A stretch of DNA of 64,000 nucleotides, taken from contig QRFJ01000375.1 in the NCBI GenBank assembly GCA_006176705.1, positions 1-64,000 on the forward strand, read 5' to 3'. How positions within the stretch are numbered: position 1 is the stretch's first letter; the number at the start of each line of letters is the position of its first letter. Of the stretch, positions 1 through 13,700 are shown in pieces. The stretch is from Cocos nucifera (Eukaryota; Streptophyta; Magnoliopsida; Arecales; Arecaceae). Position numbers and translations under genes: made by a program. The notes below the pieces were generated by a model. It saw only the letters and a list, made by a program, of their open reading frames with translations, was not told where the DNA came from and searched no databases.

Positions 1-1125
1 GTCCGATTCTATCGACCTTTATCTGGCAGAGATGACCATATCCAACTTGTGAATCTTGTCTTTCAAGGCAAAATGACTAAACTTCCTTTTGTTGGACTGG
101 GGAGAGGCACAGATTCTCCTTGCCCTAGTACAATACAGATGTGTGCGGCCCATTTGAATGTGCCGGCTAAGAGGCAACTTTATCTACTTCATTACCTTTA
201 CCGATGATCTGTCTAGGTATGGGTATGTGTAATTCTTATGAGACACAAGTCTGAAGCTTTTGATTAAGTTCAAAGAATTTTAGACATGAAAGTAGGAAAA
301 ACAACTGGAAACCCATTAGGTTCTTCGATCAGATCGAGGGAGGTGAATATCTTAGTCGGGAATTCCTAGACTATCTTAGGAAAAATTGGCATAAGTCTCT
401 CATGGATCCATCAAGGAACACCTCAACTCAACCGGGGTTTCAGAACGGAGAAATCTGGACGCCTATTCGGAATATGGTTCGATCGCATGATGAGGCTTCA
501 GCAGACCTCCCAGTTTTCTTTGGGTGACATTCATTATTAACTTTTATCTATTACTGAATAGGGTTCCCTCTAAACGTTCCTACCAACACCGTATGAGATA
601 TGGCACGGTAAGAAACCAAGTCTGGTCTCTCAGAATTTGGGGGTTGTTCCGGCTCATGGTCAAAAGACACAAGCCGGACAAGTTAGAGTTTAGGGTCCTT
701 TAGAGCTCGATTCTAGGATATCTATAAGAAAGTCATTAGGATACTATTTCTACATTCCTGAAGACCACAATGGTGGATTGTGAGTCGACATGCCATATTT
801 CTTGAAAACAGTTTATTCAAGATAGTGGCATTGGAAAAGCAGATTAAACTTGAATGAGAAAAGTCTCACAAGAGGAAGAGCTAAGGACCAAGTGGAACCA
901 AATCAGGTTGAGCCAATAAAAGAACACTACCTCCTCTCAACCTCGTAGATCGGAAAGAGTTTCCCGTCCCCCTGAAAGATACTTAGGTATTATTTCAGAG
1001 GATGTAAGAGGAAATGTTCTCATAGGTAATGGTTGCTCATGGTGATGATCCTCAAAAACCTACAACGAGGGCGATATGCAGATATCGACTCCGAGAAATG
1101 TGCTTGAGGCAATGAAAGTCGAGAT
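1..1125 (+). pseudogene. A0: copia pol remnant (integrase to start of RT), indel-rich
   Basis: Degraded pol of a family A Ty1/copia element. It aligns in order with A3 from about 48220 to 49290: GAG-pre-integrase, integrase core, the integrase C-terminal block, then the first part of reverse transcriptase. Substitutions against A3 are few, but single-base insertions and losses occur about every 20-40 bases, so no frame stays open. That pattern is unlike every other copy here and resembles raw long-read error as much as decay. At about 1125 the coding homology stops and joins the middle of the family A LTR, so the rest of RT, RNase H and the first 1.4 kb of the LTR are missing. Identity as family A pol is clear; the cause of the indels is not. 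Confidence 0.8.
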
Positions 1126-1989
1126 GAACTGGTGGGGGCTTGTCCCCTGCCAGAACCTGGCAAGGAGATGGGCGCACGCCAAGGGAGGCGTGAGCCCAGT
1201 AAGAGGCGGCATGGAGTCCTTGTGGGACAAGGATCCATCTCCCTTTAGGATTCCAATGAGAGTTTTCTAAGAATCCAGTTTGACTGGTCCAAGGCACTCT
1301 CCAAGTAGGAATCCAGGGACTCTATCCCACCATCAGATTTAGATCTGATTTCACAAAGGGTTGTGATTGGTTGGGAGGAAGATGACTTGGATCACGCTTA
1401 GTCTATATAAGAGACCCAGCGCCCAAGTGAAAAAAAAAAAAGAAAATAATCAAGAAGCAATCTTCCCACGCCCAGGCTGCCTCTCTCCCCTTTCTCCATG
1501 CCATACCTCTTCTCCCCTTGCTCTCCACGTCCAAAAGTGTTTTGGATTTGGATTGGTGCGATTTAGATCAAGAAAAGAGATCAAAAGCAAGAAGGCTGCG
1601 CTGCTGCGAAGAACGACTGCAGATCTTCAAAAGGAGTTTTGAAGATCCTCCAGATCAGATCAGATCTGATTTTTGGAGGCGTGATAGAGAAGAAGAGGAT
1701 CTCCAGATCCAGCCCGAGTGGATACCGGTAGAGGCCAGGCGCTTGCGTGGCTTGATCCAGAACCTTCCGCTGCAAACAGGATCATCAACAGGGTAATAGG
1801 ATTACCCTATTCAGGTAAATTGAATGTGATTTAATTTATCCTTTTCATTTAATTTTTATTAAATAAATAAGAATCAGATCTGAAGCATCCCTGATCTGAT
1901 ACAGATCTAAGAGAAAAAATTTTGAAATATATCTCTTGATCTGATCAGATCTGAACGAACCTGGTCAGGGAAATCAGGATTTCCCTTCA
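1126..1989 (+). repeat. A0: 3' portion of a family A LTR (young subtype)
   Basis: Matches the last 870 bases or so of the A3 LTRs, ending in the family terminus CCCTTCA at 1989. It contains a TATA-like TCTATATAAGAG near 1404. It resembles the young-subtype LTRs (A3, A4), not A1's own 3' LTR at 16997-18419, so it is not A1's 5' LTR. The next base, 1990, lies inside family A gag, which is what an insertion into A1's gag would give. The matching target duplication would be left of the window. Confidence 0.75.
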
Positions 1990-4900
1990 GGCTCGATGTC
2001 TAATGAACTTCAATGCCAATATGAAGATATCAGGACTGCTCACCAAATGTTGGCTCACCTACAAGAGATGTTTGGTGAATAGAGTTGCACAGCTAAGTAT
2101 CAAGTCACTAAACAACTATTCAAGGCTAAGATGCGTGATGGGCTGTCAGTCCAAGATCATTGTCTAATGATGATCAAGGACTTGAAAAAGCTTGAGAAGC
2201 TTGGAGTGAGGTTGGACTTGAATCTGCAGAATGACATAATTCTATAATCTTTGACTGATGTGTATGGGCAGTTCATCATGAACTACCATATGCATAAACT
2301 TCAAAATTTTCTAGCCGAACTTATGAACATGCTGGTTACCACTGAGCTTTCTATGAAAGATTCTAAAGGCTCAATGCTTGCTATGGAATAGACTTTTTCC
2401 AAGAGAAAGTCTTTTGAAAGGAAGAAGAAGTCTTGAAAAAATAGAAGATGGAAAGAGGAAAGAAGAAAAAGGTAGGGCTGAAAAAGAAGGCCTCTGACAA
2501 AGAAAAGTATTTCCATTGCAATAATGATGGCCACTGGAAGCAGAACTGCCCTACTTACCTGACCACCCTAAAGAATAAGGAGGCAAATCCTTCTGGAGGT
2601 ATGCTCGTTATTGAGTCTAACCTTATGGTTTCTTCTACATCTAGTTGGGTGCTTGACTCTGATTCTAGTGCTTATTTATGCACTTTCATGTAGGGTCTTG
2701 AGGATAGTAGGAGGCTGAGGGATGGTGAGATGATCCTGTGCATCGAAAATAGAGCAAGAGTTACTGCCATGGCCATGGGAATATACCCTCTTCGACTACC
2801 ATCTGATTTAGACTTAGTGTTAAAAGACTATTATTATATGCCTGCAGCAAGCAGGAATTTGATTTCTGTTTCTTGCCTAGCATTAGAAGGCTACGTAATT
2901 AGTTTTCTTAAGGACCATTGTAACATTCTTTATGAAAGAAATAAAATTGCAAGGGTTTCCTTATTAACGATCTTTATCAGTTACATATTGATGTATCTAT
3001 TTTTAATATTGAGCAAAATGTGAATACTATAAAATAACCTAGGGATAGTCCAAATGATATATATCTATGGCACCTAATACTAGGTCATATAGCAAAAGAT
3101 AGGGTTAACAAATTGAAGAAAACTGGGCTATTGAGTCCATTGACTTTCGAGTCATATCCAATTTATGAATCTTATCTTCATGGCAAAATGACTAAGCTCC
3201 CTTTTGTAGGACATGGGGCAAGGGCCATGGATCTTCTTGCCCTAGTACATACTGATGTGTGCGGCCCATTTGATGTGTCGGCTAGAGGCAACTTTGTCTA
3301 CTTCATAATCTTTATCGATGATTTATCTAGGTATGGGTATGTGTATCTTATGAGACACAAGTCTGAAGCTTTTGAAAAGTTCAAAGAATTCAGACATGAA
3401 GTAGAAAAGCAAATAGAAAAATCCATTAAGGTTCTTCGATCAGATCGAGGAGGTGAATACCTTAGTCAAAAATTCCTAAACTATCTCAAGAAAAATGAAA
3501 TAGTCTCTCAATGGACTCCACCTGGAACACCGCAACTTAATGGAATTTTAGAACAGAGGAATCGGACTCTATTAGATATGGTCCGATCCATGATGAGCTT
3601 CACAGATCTTCTTGATTTTCTTTAGGGATACTGTTTGTTAACTGCAATATACTTACTGTATAAGATTCCTTCTAAAAGTTTCTACTACACCATATGAAAT
3701 ATGGCATGGTAAGAAACTAAGTCTGAGTTATCTTAGAATTTAGGGTCGTCCGACTCATGTCAAAAGATAACAAGCGGACAAGTTAGACTTTAGGTCCTTT
3801 AGAGATCAATTTATAGGATATCCTAAAGAGTCATTAAGATATTATTTCTACATTCTAGAAGATCATAATGTGATTATGAGTCGACATGCCATCTTTCTTG
3901 AAAAATAGTTTATTCAAGATAGTGGCATTGGAAAGCAGATCAAGCTCGATGAGAAAGTCTCACAAGAGCAACGAGCTAAGGACCAAATGAAACCAAATCA
4001 GGTTAAGCCAATCCAATCACTACCTCCTCCACCTCGTAGATCGAAAAGGATTTTTCATCCCCCTGAGAGGTACTTAGGTACTATTTCAAAAAAAATAGAG
4101 AAAATATTTCTCATAGGTAATGGGGTTCATGGTGATGATCCCAAAACCTATAACGAGGCGATATTGAATATCGACTCCGAGAAATGGTTAGAGGCAATGA
4201 AGTCAGAAATTGACTCGATGCAGTCAAATCAAGTCTGGACCTTGGTAGATCCATCAGAAGGTATAATATCTATTGGGTGTAAATGGATCTACAAGAGAAA
4301 GATTGGTGCAGATGAGAATGTGGAGACATTCAAAGCTAGATTAGTGGCAAAAGGTTATAGTCAATGCGAAGGCATTGACTATTAGGATACCTTTTCGTCA
4401 GTAGCTATGCTAAAATTCATTCGCACATTGCTTGCTATTGCAGCCTATTTCGATTATGAAATATGACAAATGGACATGAAAACAGCATTCTTAAATGGAT
4501 ATCTTGAGGAAGATATCTATATGGAACAGCCGCTAAGTTTCACATCCAGTGATGATGATCATAAGGTATGTAAGCTACAAAGGTCCATATATGGACTTAA
4601 GCAAATATCTTGGAGCTGGAATACTCGTTTTAATGATGTGATCAAATTATTTGATTTCATCAAAAATGAGGAGCCATATGTCTTCAAAAAGGTCAGTGGA
4701 AGCGCTGTTGTCTTCCTTGTATTGTCGTGGATGACATCCTTCTTATTAGAAATGATGTTCCCATGTTGACCACAGTTAAAATATGGTTATCTAAAGAATT
4801 CTCCATAAAAGACCTAGGAGAAGTATCCTTTGTTATGGGAATTAAGATCTATAGAGATAGACCAAATAGGATGCTAGAACATTCACAGAAGATGTACATA

Positions 4901-5703
4901 GAGAAAGTGCTAAAGAGGTTTAGCATGGAAAACTCTAAGAGGGGTTTGGTACCTTTAAGACATGGCATTAATCTTTCCAAGAAGATGTGCCCTAGCACAC
5001 CTGAGGAAATAGAATGCATGAGCAAAATTCCTTATGCTTTAGCAATAGGGAGCCTCATGTATGCCATGTTATGTACACAACCTGATATAGCCCATGTTGT
5101 GAGTGTCACGAGCAGATATCAGTCGAATTCAGGTGAAGAACACTGAACTTCTATGAAATGTATCCTTAAGTACTTGAGAAGAACTAAGGATATGTTGTTG
5201 ATCTTTGGTAATGGAGAACTCCAAGTGTAGGGGTATACAGACGTGAATTTTATGTCCGATGTAGATGATCGAAAGTAGACATCTAGAAGTCTGTTTATGT
5301 GCAATGATGGAGCTATTAGTTGAAAAAGTTCCAAGCAGACAGTGATAGCAGATTCCACCATGGTAGTAGAATACATCACTACATTAGAAGCTACGAAGGA
5401 GGCATTCTGGTATAAAAAGTTTGCCATAGAATCGAAGTGATGCCATCAGATGTTATTTCTCTATACTACGACAATAATGGCACCATAGCCCTTGCTAAGG
5501 AGTCGAGGTCTCATCAGAAATCTAAGCACATCGAGCGGTGGTACCATGTCATCCATGATTACCTCAAGAAGAATTATGTCGAGGTCAAGAGAGTCGACTC
5601 CGTAGATAATACGGCAAACCAACATACAAAGCTGTTGGGCCAATAAAAGATCGAAGCCCACCTTGAGAAGATGGGACTTAGATTTGTAGCCAATTGGCTT
5701 TAG
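1990..5703 (+). pseudogene. A1 gag-pol pseudogene
   Basis: Decayed Ty1/copia polyprotein. In order: C-terminal gag; a zinc knuckle near 2503-2552 whose first Cys is Tyr; protease near 2645 with the active-site DSG changed to DSD; integrase about 3050-3905 with VHTDVCGPF, DDLSRYGYVY and a degraded catalytic-Glu region; RT about 4130-5110 with DMKTAFLNG; RNase H about 5220-5640 ending at TAG 5701-5703. In-frame stops are numerous. The base before the GTGGATGAC of the YVDD motif (about 4725) is deleted, breaking the catalytic site. An in-frame TAG at 3906-3908 between integrase and RT is shared with A2, A3 and A4. No functional product is expected. Confidence 0.88.
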
Positions 5704-5706
5704 GTC

Positions 5707-5717
5707 AAGTGGGAGTT
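5707..5717 (+). promoter_or_regulatory. A1 polypurine tract
   Basis: AAGTGGGAGTT directly before the 3' LTR, the plus-strand primer site for reverse transcription. Same position and near-identical sequence in A2, A3 and A4. Confidence 0.8.
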
Positions 5718-6576
5718 CGTTAGATATGTGTGCCTAGAAGCCAGAATTGGCTGACACTTGTAATACACTTCTAGGAACAAAATTATAATTTTGACTATAA
5801 ATAATAAAATAGGTTATTTTCTATCATAAATGTGTATTTAGTGTCTGTGATACATCACTTAAGTTAATGGTAATGATAATTCTTATTTTTAAGAGTTGAA
5901 AATTTAAGACAAGAATTTTCATTATTAACTCATAAAATGCTTCTGACCATAGGATCATCATGAGGATGGTGATTGATCTAGAAGGTTGGTGTACAATCAC
6001 TTCTTCATAGTAGATGAGTCTTGAGTCTATGGTGCAGAGACACTGGAGCGAGAGTATAGGTACTCATTAGAGAACGAGGGCACTGAGCGTGACCACCTCA
6101 AGCAGTCATAAGAAAGTCTACCTTCTCGTCAATGATCGACTCAAAACTATAGTGGTGTGTCTGGTTCTTTGACTCAAGGTGCATCAACAGTTCTTCTTAA
6201 GGGTGTTATAGTTTGACTACACCATGACTCGATCTCCTAACCATTTGAAATCCTGAGGTGCATGTTGGCTATAGCATGTTAATTGTAGGAATTGGATTGC
6301 ACCAAGAGAAAATCTTTCTACCTCGGTGGATGAGGAGCAGCCCTATGATGATCTTGAGAATCAAGTCCATAAGCCCATGGCCATGGTAGAGTTAAATAAT
6401 AGAAAGTATTTCTATTAAGATTTTCACATTGGACTTGAATCGAATGATTAAATCATATGATAGAAATTAGGATTTAACGAGTTCACCTTAACCCTAATCT
6501 GATCGAGGCTCAAGATAGAAGAACTTAATCACACAAGTAGCTACATTGAGAGGTTCATTTTTAGTTTTGATGGATT
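5718..6576 (+). repeat. A1 3' LTR, first part
   Basis: First 859 bases of A1's 3' LTR. The terminal TG has decayed to CG. It is interrupted at 6576 by A2; the last five bases (GGATT) are the left target duplication of A2. The LTR resumes at 16997. Confidence 0.85.
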
Positions 6577-8861
6577 TGTTAGATATGTGTGCCCTAGAAG
6601 CCAGAATTGGCTGACACTCGTAATACACTTCTAAGGGCAAAATTATAATTTTGACTATAAATAATAAAATAGGTTATTTTCTATCATATAAGTGTATTTA
6701 GTGTCTGTGATACATCTCTTGAGTTAATGGTAAAGATAATTCATATTTTCAATAGTTGAAAATTTAAGACATGAATTTTTATTTATTAACTCATAAAATG
6801 CTCCTGACCGTAGGATCATCATGAGGATGATGATTGATCTGGAAGGCTAGTATATAATCACTTCTTTGTAGTAGATGAGTCTTAATTCTACGGTGTAGAG
6901 ACACCAGAGCGAGAGTATAGGTACTCGCTAGAGAATGAGGGCACTGAGCGTGACCACCTCGAGTAGTCATAAGAATGTCTACCTTCTCATCGATGATTGA
7001 CTCGATGTTGTAGTGGTGTGTCTGGTTCTTCGACCTGAGGTGCATCGGCAGTTCACCTTAAGGGTGTTATAGTTTGACTACACCATGACTCGGTCTCCTA
7101 GCCATTCAAAATCCTGAGGTGTATGTTGGCTATAGCATGTTCATTGTAGGAATTAGATTGCACCAAGATGGAATCTATCTACCTGGGTGGATGAGGAGCA
7201 GCCCTATGATGATCATGAGAATCAAGTCCATAAGCCCATGGCCATGGTAGAGAGTGAAATAATAGAAAGAGTTTTTATTAAGGTTTTCAGATCAGACTTG
7301 AATCGAATGATTAAATCATATGATAGAAATTAGGGTTTGACGAGTTCACCTTAATCCTAATCTGATTGGGGCTCAAGATAGAAGAACTTAATCACACAAG
7401 TAGCTGCACTGAGAGGTTCATTTTCAGTTTTGATGGGTTGCCACCATATGTTGCTAGGTATCACTGATAGATTTTGGAAGCAATTAGAATGATTTGGATG
7501 ATCGATCATTCTAAGTTATCTGAATAAGAAGAGTTCTGATCCATCGAAAAGAGTTTCGATGATGTTGATGATGGAGATCATGACATGTCCCATTATCATA
7601 CAGAACTAAACCTAATTGGATCACACAAACAAGGATTTGGATCTGGATATCATGAATTGGACTAACCCAATTCAATTGATTTGAATATGATTAAATTAGG
7701 TTCAAGGAAATCGTGCCAGCACACAATTGAGCCTAACGTTCTTCTTTTTCTATCTTAAAAGTTATCTCGATTGAGCCAAATGAGCTTGTGCTCACTCAGA
7801 TACTTTTACCTAGTCTGATTGAAGCTTGTCCAAGTCAGAAAAGGGTTGTCTTAATTTATGAGATAAATTTGAAACAACACCTGCCATTTTTCGTCACCTG
7901 CTAATTCTTGTACTTTGACTTGGTCAAACATTGACCTTTGACCCTTGGACATTTGCCCATGTGTCATGCACTTATTACAGAGTAGATAGGGACTTGTCCC
8001 CTCTCTAGAAATTGGAAAGAAGGGGGTGCACGCCTAGGATGGCATGCACCCACGAATAGGGACGTTGGAGTCCCATGCGGATGGGACTCTAGGTTGCTTC
8101 TTGGTTTCTACTTAGGTGGCCCTTGGGTATCTACTTTGACCGATCTTAGGTGCCATCTAAGAATGAACCTATGGATCTCTCATCTAATTTGATCAGGTGA
8201 TGTCATCAAACTATTCAGATTTAGATCTGATTGCACGAAGCAACATGATTGGCCGGGGTGATGCAGCACTGCATGGCGCAGCAGAGTCTATAAAAAGACC
8301 CTGTTTGCACCCACTTTTGAGAACTCCTCTTCCAAGATACGCCCTAAGGCTGCTCCTCTCCCTTCTCCATGCCACCATCTGGCCCTCTCCCTCCTCTCCA
8401 TGCCTAAGGAAGTTGGGCCTTCAGATTAGTGCGAGTCAGGCAAGGAAAGGCTGACGAAAAAGGAAGAAGGCAGTACTACTGTAAAGACGATGGGTGATCT
8501 TCAGAAAAAGTTTTGAAGATTCTCCAAATCAGATCTAGATCTAATTTTTGGAGAAACAAAAGAGAAGAAGAAGATCTCTAGATCCAGCCTAAGTGGATAT
8601 CGATAGAGGCCAGGTGCTTGCATGGCTAGATCCAGAACCTCAGGACTTCGACAGGATCATCAATGGGTAATCAAATTACCCAGAATCAAGGTAAAATTAA
8701 TTCAGAATTAATTTAGTTTTATTTTTTTATTTATTAGATTATAAAATTAGATCTAAAAAGTGTCAGATCTGATTAGGATCTAAGAGGTGATTTTTGAAAT
8801 ATGCCTCTCGATCCAATCAGATCTGAACGAACCTGACCCAAAAAATCAGGATTTCCCTTCA
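6577..8861 (+). repeat. A2 5' LTR
   Basis: 2285 bases, TG...CA. A TATA-like TCTATAAAAAG lies near 8290 and a TTGAC-rich stretch at 7914-7953. Old subtype: the segment with GGTTGCTTCTTGG (from about 8090) differs from the young A3/A4 LTRs. Confidence 0.88.
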
Positions 8862-8863
8862 AC

Positions 8864-8876
8864 TAGTATCAGAGCC
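8864..8876 (+). promoter_or_regulatory. A2 primer binding site
   Basis: TAGTATCAGAGCC two bases after the LTR end, complementary to the 3' end of initiator Met-tRNA apart from one G-to-A change. Confidence 0.8.
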
Positions 8877-10739
8877 AGGTTCTTATAAATTTTTTTTTTA
8901 GATTTGATTTAATCTAATTAATTAGTGGTTTTATATATCACATGAGATATGATTAGATCTGATATTAAAAAAATAAAAAATTAAAATTAATTAATCTAGA
9001 TCTAATATGTATGAGATACATAACTAGACTAGGTATAGAATTATTCTATGTGTAGTCTAACATAATCATATTTTTTTACTTGATTAAATATAATTTTTAG
9101 ATCTATTTATTTTTTATTTTTTAATATTATAAATATTATAATCTGATCTAAAAATAGAAAATAAATTAAATTTAATTTGTTCATATGAGATATGATAGTT
9201 GCATGTTTAGGCAAGTTGTAGAATAGTTCTGCAAATAGGTCTAGATTAAATTTTATTTGATAAGATCAAATTTAAATTTAATTTTTTAGATGATTATGAG
9301 ATAATTTAGATCTAGAAAATATGCATACATGATATATGTGATATATACAAAATATGTTTTAATTAGATCTATTTTTTTATATGAGATATATGCTTAGATC
9401 TAATTAGTTTTTGTAGATTAGTTATTTTTCTGATTAAGGCATTATCCTTGGCCGTCCGGTCATAAGAACAAAGTAGGGCTTAAAGACCCTCTCTTCTCAT
9501 TCGATGGAATGTTCTTATGATGTGTAGGGGTGCTGCGCGTTCGTCCTTAATCAAAAATTGAAAACTTACTTTCTGCAAAACCCTAGATCCTAAAACCCTA
9601 GGATCTTATTTATATGTTTTGTTTAAGAACCCTAACTTAATTAAGAATTAAGTTTATGAAATATCAATTAGGTCTAAAATTGAGAATTTTAGATCTAAGA
9701 CATATTCATAAATCTGGGTTCGGGCTTGGGTAGCTCAATTAGGTCTAGCGGTTGATCAAACCGAATCAAGAGTTGGTTAGATGGGATCAATAATGCTTAA
9801 ATTGACCAGCCTAATAGGATTAAGTCTGGGTCAAGATCGAGTCATGTGAGTGATCGATCAAGCTAAGACCTAATTAGGCTCAGTGGTTAGAGTCTGGATT
9901 GTAGGCTAACCCAATTGGTTTTGTTTCAACAATTTGGTGTCTAAGGTAAGTTTGGCAGATACAATCGATTGATTTTTAATTGGGAGCTACTCGACTCGAA
10001 TGCATTCTTATCGAGTTAATGGCATATCCCTTCCATCGGTCTCACTTACCTGGCCATGTTTGTTGACTCTAGTTTTGATATGAGGTGGTCAATAATCCGA
10101 GCTAACCCATGCCACTAGGTTAGTCATAATGGTTATGACTATGTCAAGTCTAGTTTAATGAGACCTAAATCAAATCTCCCTAAGAAAAGATTAAGTCTAA
10201 GGTCTTCCACCATTGTAGATGTGCGGACCCTTTTCGGGGTTGATTGTTCTCGACTGGTTATAGTGGCTCAGTTGCATCGAAAAGATGCAACCATATCTAT
10301 TAGGTATTGGATGCTACAAGCTGAAGGATGAATTGGACTCAATATTCTGGATACGGTGAGAGACTCAATTAGAAATCCAATCTATGCAAATGGTGGGTCT
10401 GACTTAACTAAGGAGTGGATCAATATTTCAGACATGGTGAGATTCATGAATTAGAGACCAAGTTTGGATGCACCATGATTAGAGAATCATTGAACAAGAG
10501 TTGTTCACCCATTGGCTAACCCATCACCAATAACTGTTAGGTGAGGTGATGAGTAAGTCGATGGGACCGCACCACCCACTAGAAATCAGTAATCATGAAG
10601 ATTTTTGAATCTCTATAGAGGGAGTGTAGGGATCCGAGAAAATAGTGGGAGCTAATTTATTTAAAAATAAAATTTCTAAATAAATTGGTTAAGTCTTAAT
10701 TATAATATCTAACTAAAAATTTTGACTCTCTATAGAAAA
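8877..10739 (+). other. A2 untranslated leader with candidate intron
   Basis: Long non-coding leader between primer site and gag. It has a two-stem inverted repeat (outer 9430-9439 with 9545-9553, inner 9460-9469 with 9511-9520). A splice donor AAG|GTAAGT sits at 9945/9946. A CTAAC branch-like site is at 10709-10713 and a terminal AG at 10734-10735, five bases before the gag ATG at 10740. The implied intron is 790 bases. No ORF of note. Confidence 0.7.
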
Positions 10740-13700
10740 ATGTCTGCATCCAACCCACTAGCACGAATCCTGGACACCCATAGACTGATCGAACCAAATT
10801 ACAAGGATTGGCTCTAGAACTTCAAAATCATTTTGGGTTCTAAGAAGTTAACTCATGTATTGGACTAGGACCCTCCCGCCTTACCAACTCGTCCATCTGC
10901 TGAACAAAGAGCATCTCTTGATAAGTGGACAGACGAAGATAATAAGATCAGATACTACATGTTGGGCTCGATGTTTGATGAGCATCAGCGCCAACATGAA
11001 GATATCAGAACTGCTCACCAAATGTTGGCTCACCTACAGGAGATGTTTGGTGAATAGAGTCGTACGGCCAAGTATCAAGTCACTAAACGACTGTTCAAGG
11101 CTAAGATGCATGATGGATAGTCAGTTCAAGATCATTGTCTGATGATGATTAAGGACTTGGAAGAGCTTGAGAAGCTCAGAGTGAGGTTGGACTTGGATCT
11201 GCAGAATGACATAATTCTACAATCTTTGACTGATGCATTTGGGCAGTTCATCATGAACTACCATATGCATAAACTTCAAAATTCCTTGGCCGAACTTATG
11301 AACATGCTGGTTACCGCTGAGCTTTCTATGAAAGGTTCTAAAGGCTCAGTGCTTGCTATGGAATGGACTTCTTCCAAGAGAAAGTCTTTTGGAAAGAAGA
11401 AGAAGTCTATGAAAAAGCAGAAGGTGGAAGGAGGAAAGAAGAAAAAGGCAGAGCCGAAGAAGAAGGCCGCTGACAAAGAAAAGTGTTTCCATTGCAATAA
11501 TGATGGTCACTGGAAGTGGAACTGCCCTACTTACCTGGCCACCCTAAAGAAGAAGGAGGCAGGTCCTTCTGGAGGTATGCTCGTTATTGAGTCTAACCTT
11601 ATGGTTTCTTCTGCATCCAGTTGGGTGCTTGACTCTAGTTCTAGTGCTCACTTGTGCACTTCTATGCAGGATCTTGAGGATAGTAGGAGGCTGAGGGATG
11701 GTGAGATGATCCTACGCATCGAAAATGGAGCAAGAGTTACTGCCATGGCCATGGGAACATACCCTCTTCGACTACCATCTGGTTTAGACTTAGTATTAAA
11801 AGACTGTTATTATGTGCCTGCAGCAAGCAGGAATTTGATTTCTGTTTCTTGCCTTGCATTAGAAGGCTATGTAATTAGTTTTCTTAAGGACCATTGTAAC
11901 ATTCTTTATGAAAGAAATAAAATTACAAATGGTTTTCTTATTAACGGTCTTTATCAGTTACATGTTGATGTATCTATTTTTAACTTTTGAGCAAAATGTG
12001 AATGCCATAAAATCAAAATGTCCTAGGGATAGTCCTAATGATAGGTATCTATGGCACCTAAGATTAGGTCATATAGCAGAAGATAGGGTTAACAAATTGG
12101 AGAAAACTGGGCTATTGAGTCCATTGACTTCTGAGTCATATCCAATTTGTGAATCTTGTCTTCATGGCAAAATGACTAAGCTCCCTTTTGTAGGACATGG
12201 GGAAAGGGCCATGGATCTTCTTGCCCTAGTACATACTGATGTGTGCGGCCCATTTGATGTGCCGGCTAGAGGCAACTTAGTCTACTTCATAACCTTTATC
12301 GATGATTTATCTAGGTATGGGTATGTGTATCTTATGAGACACAAGTCTGAAGCTTTTGAAAAGTTCAAAGAATTCAGACATGAAGTAGAAAAGCAAATAG
12401 AAAAATCCATTAAGGTTCTTCGATCAGATCGAGGAGGTGAATACCTTAGTCGAAAATTCCTAGGACTATCTCAAAGAAAATGGCATAGTCTCTCAATGGA
12501 CTCCACCAGGAACACCTCAACTCAACGGAGTTTCAGAATGGAGGAATCGGACTCCTATTAGATATGGTCCGATCCATGATGAGCTTCACAGACCTTCCTG
12601 ATTTTCTTTGGGGATACTATTTGTTAACTGCAATATACTTACTGAATAGGGTTCCTTCTAAAATCATTCCTACCACACCGTATGAGATATGGCATGGTAA
12701 GAAACCAAGTCTGAGTCATCTCAGAATTTGGGGTTGTCCGGCTCATGTCAAAAGACAACAAGCGGACAAGTTAGACTTTAGGTCCTTTAGAGCTCAATTC
12801 ATAGGATATCCTAAAGAGTCATTAGGATATTATTTCTACATTCCAGAAGATCATAATGTGATTGTGAGTCGACATGCCATCTTTCTTGAAAAATAGTTTA
12901 TTCAAGATAGCGGCATTGGAAAGCAATCAAGCTCGATGAGAAAGTCTCACAAAAGCAACAAGCTAAGGACCAAATGGAATCAAATTAGGTTAAGCCAATC
13001 CATACACTACCTCCTACACCTCGTAGATCGAAAAGAATTTTTCGTCCCCCTGAAAGGTACTTAGGTACTATTTTAGATGATGTATGAGAAAATGTTCCTC
13101 ATAGGTAATGGGGTTCATAGTGATGATTCCAAAAACCTATAACGAAGCGATATTAGATATCGACTTCGAGAAATGGTTAGATGTAATGAAGTCAGAAATT
13201 GACTCGATGCTCTCAAACCAAGTCTGGACCTTGGTAGATTCACCTGAAGGTATAGTATCTATTGGGTGTAAATTGATCTTCAAGAGAAAGATTGGTGCAG
13301 ATGGGAATGTAAGACATTCAAGGCTAGATTAGTGGCAAAAGGTTATAGTCAATGCGAAGGCATTGACTATCAGAATACCTTTTCACCAGTAGCTATGCTA
13401 AAATTCATTCGCACATTGCTTGCCGTTGCAGCATATTTTGATTATGAAATATGGCAAATGGACGTGAAAATGGCGTTCTTAAATGGATATCCTGAGGAAG
13501 ATATCTATATGGAACAGCCACTAGGTTTCACATCCAGTGATGATGATCACAAGGTTTGCAAGCTGCAAAGATCTATATATGGACTTAAGCAAGCATCTCG
13601 GAGCTGAAATACTCATTTTAATGATGTGATCAAAATGTTTGATTTCATCAAAAATGAGGAGCCATGTGTCTTTAAAAAGGTCAGTGAGAGCGCTGTTGTC

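Noticed and set aside
1980..2000. Aberrant reverse transcription joining an LTR end directly to gag in A1
   Set aside because: The LTR fragment is the young subtype, unlike A1's own LTR. Insertion of A0 into A1's gag explains the exact LTR-end junction.
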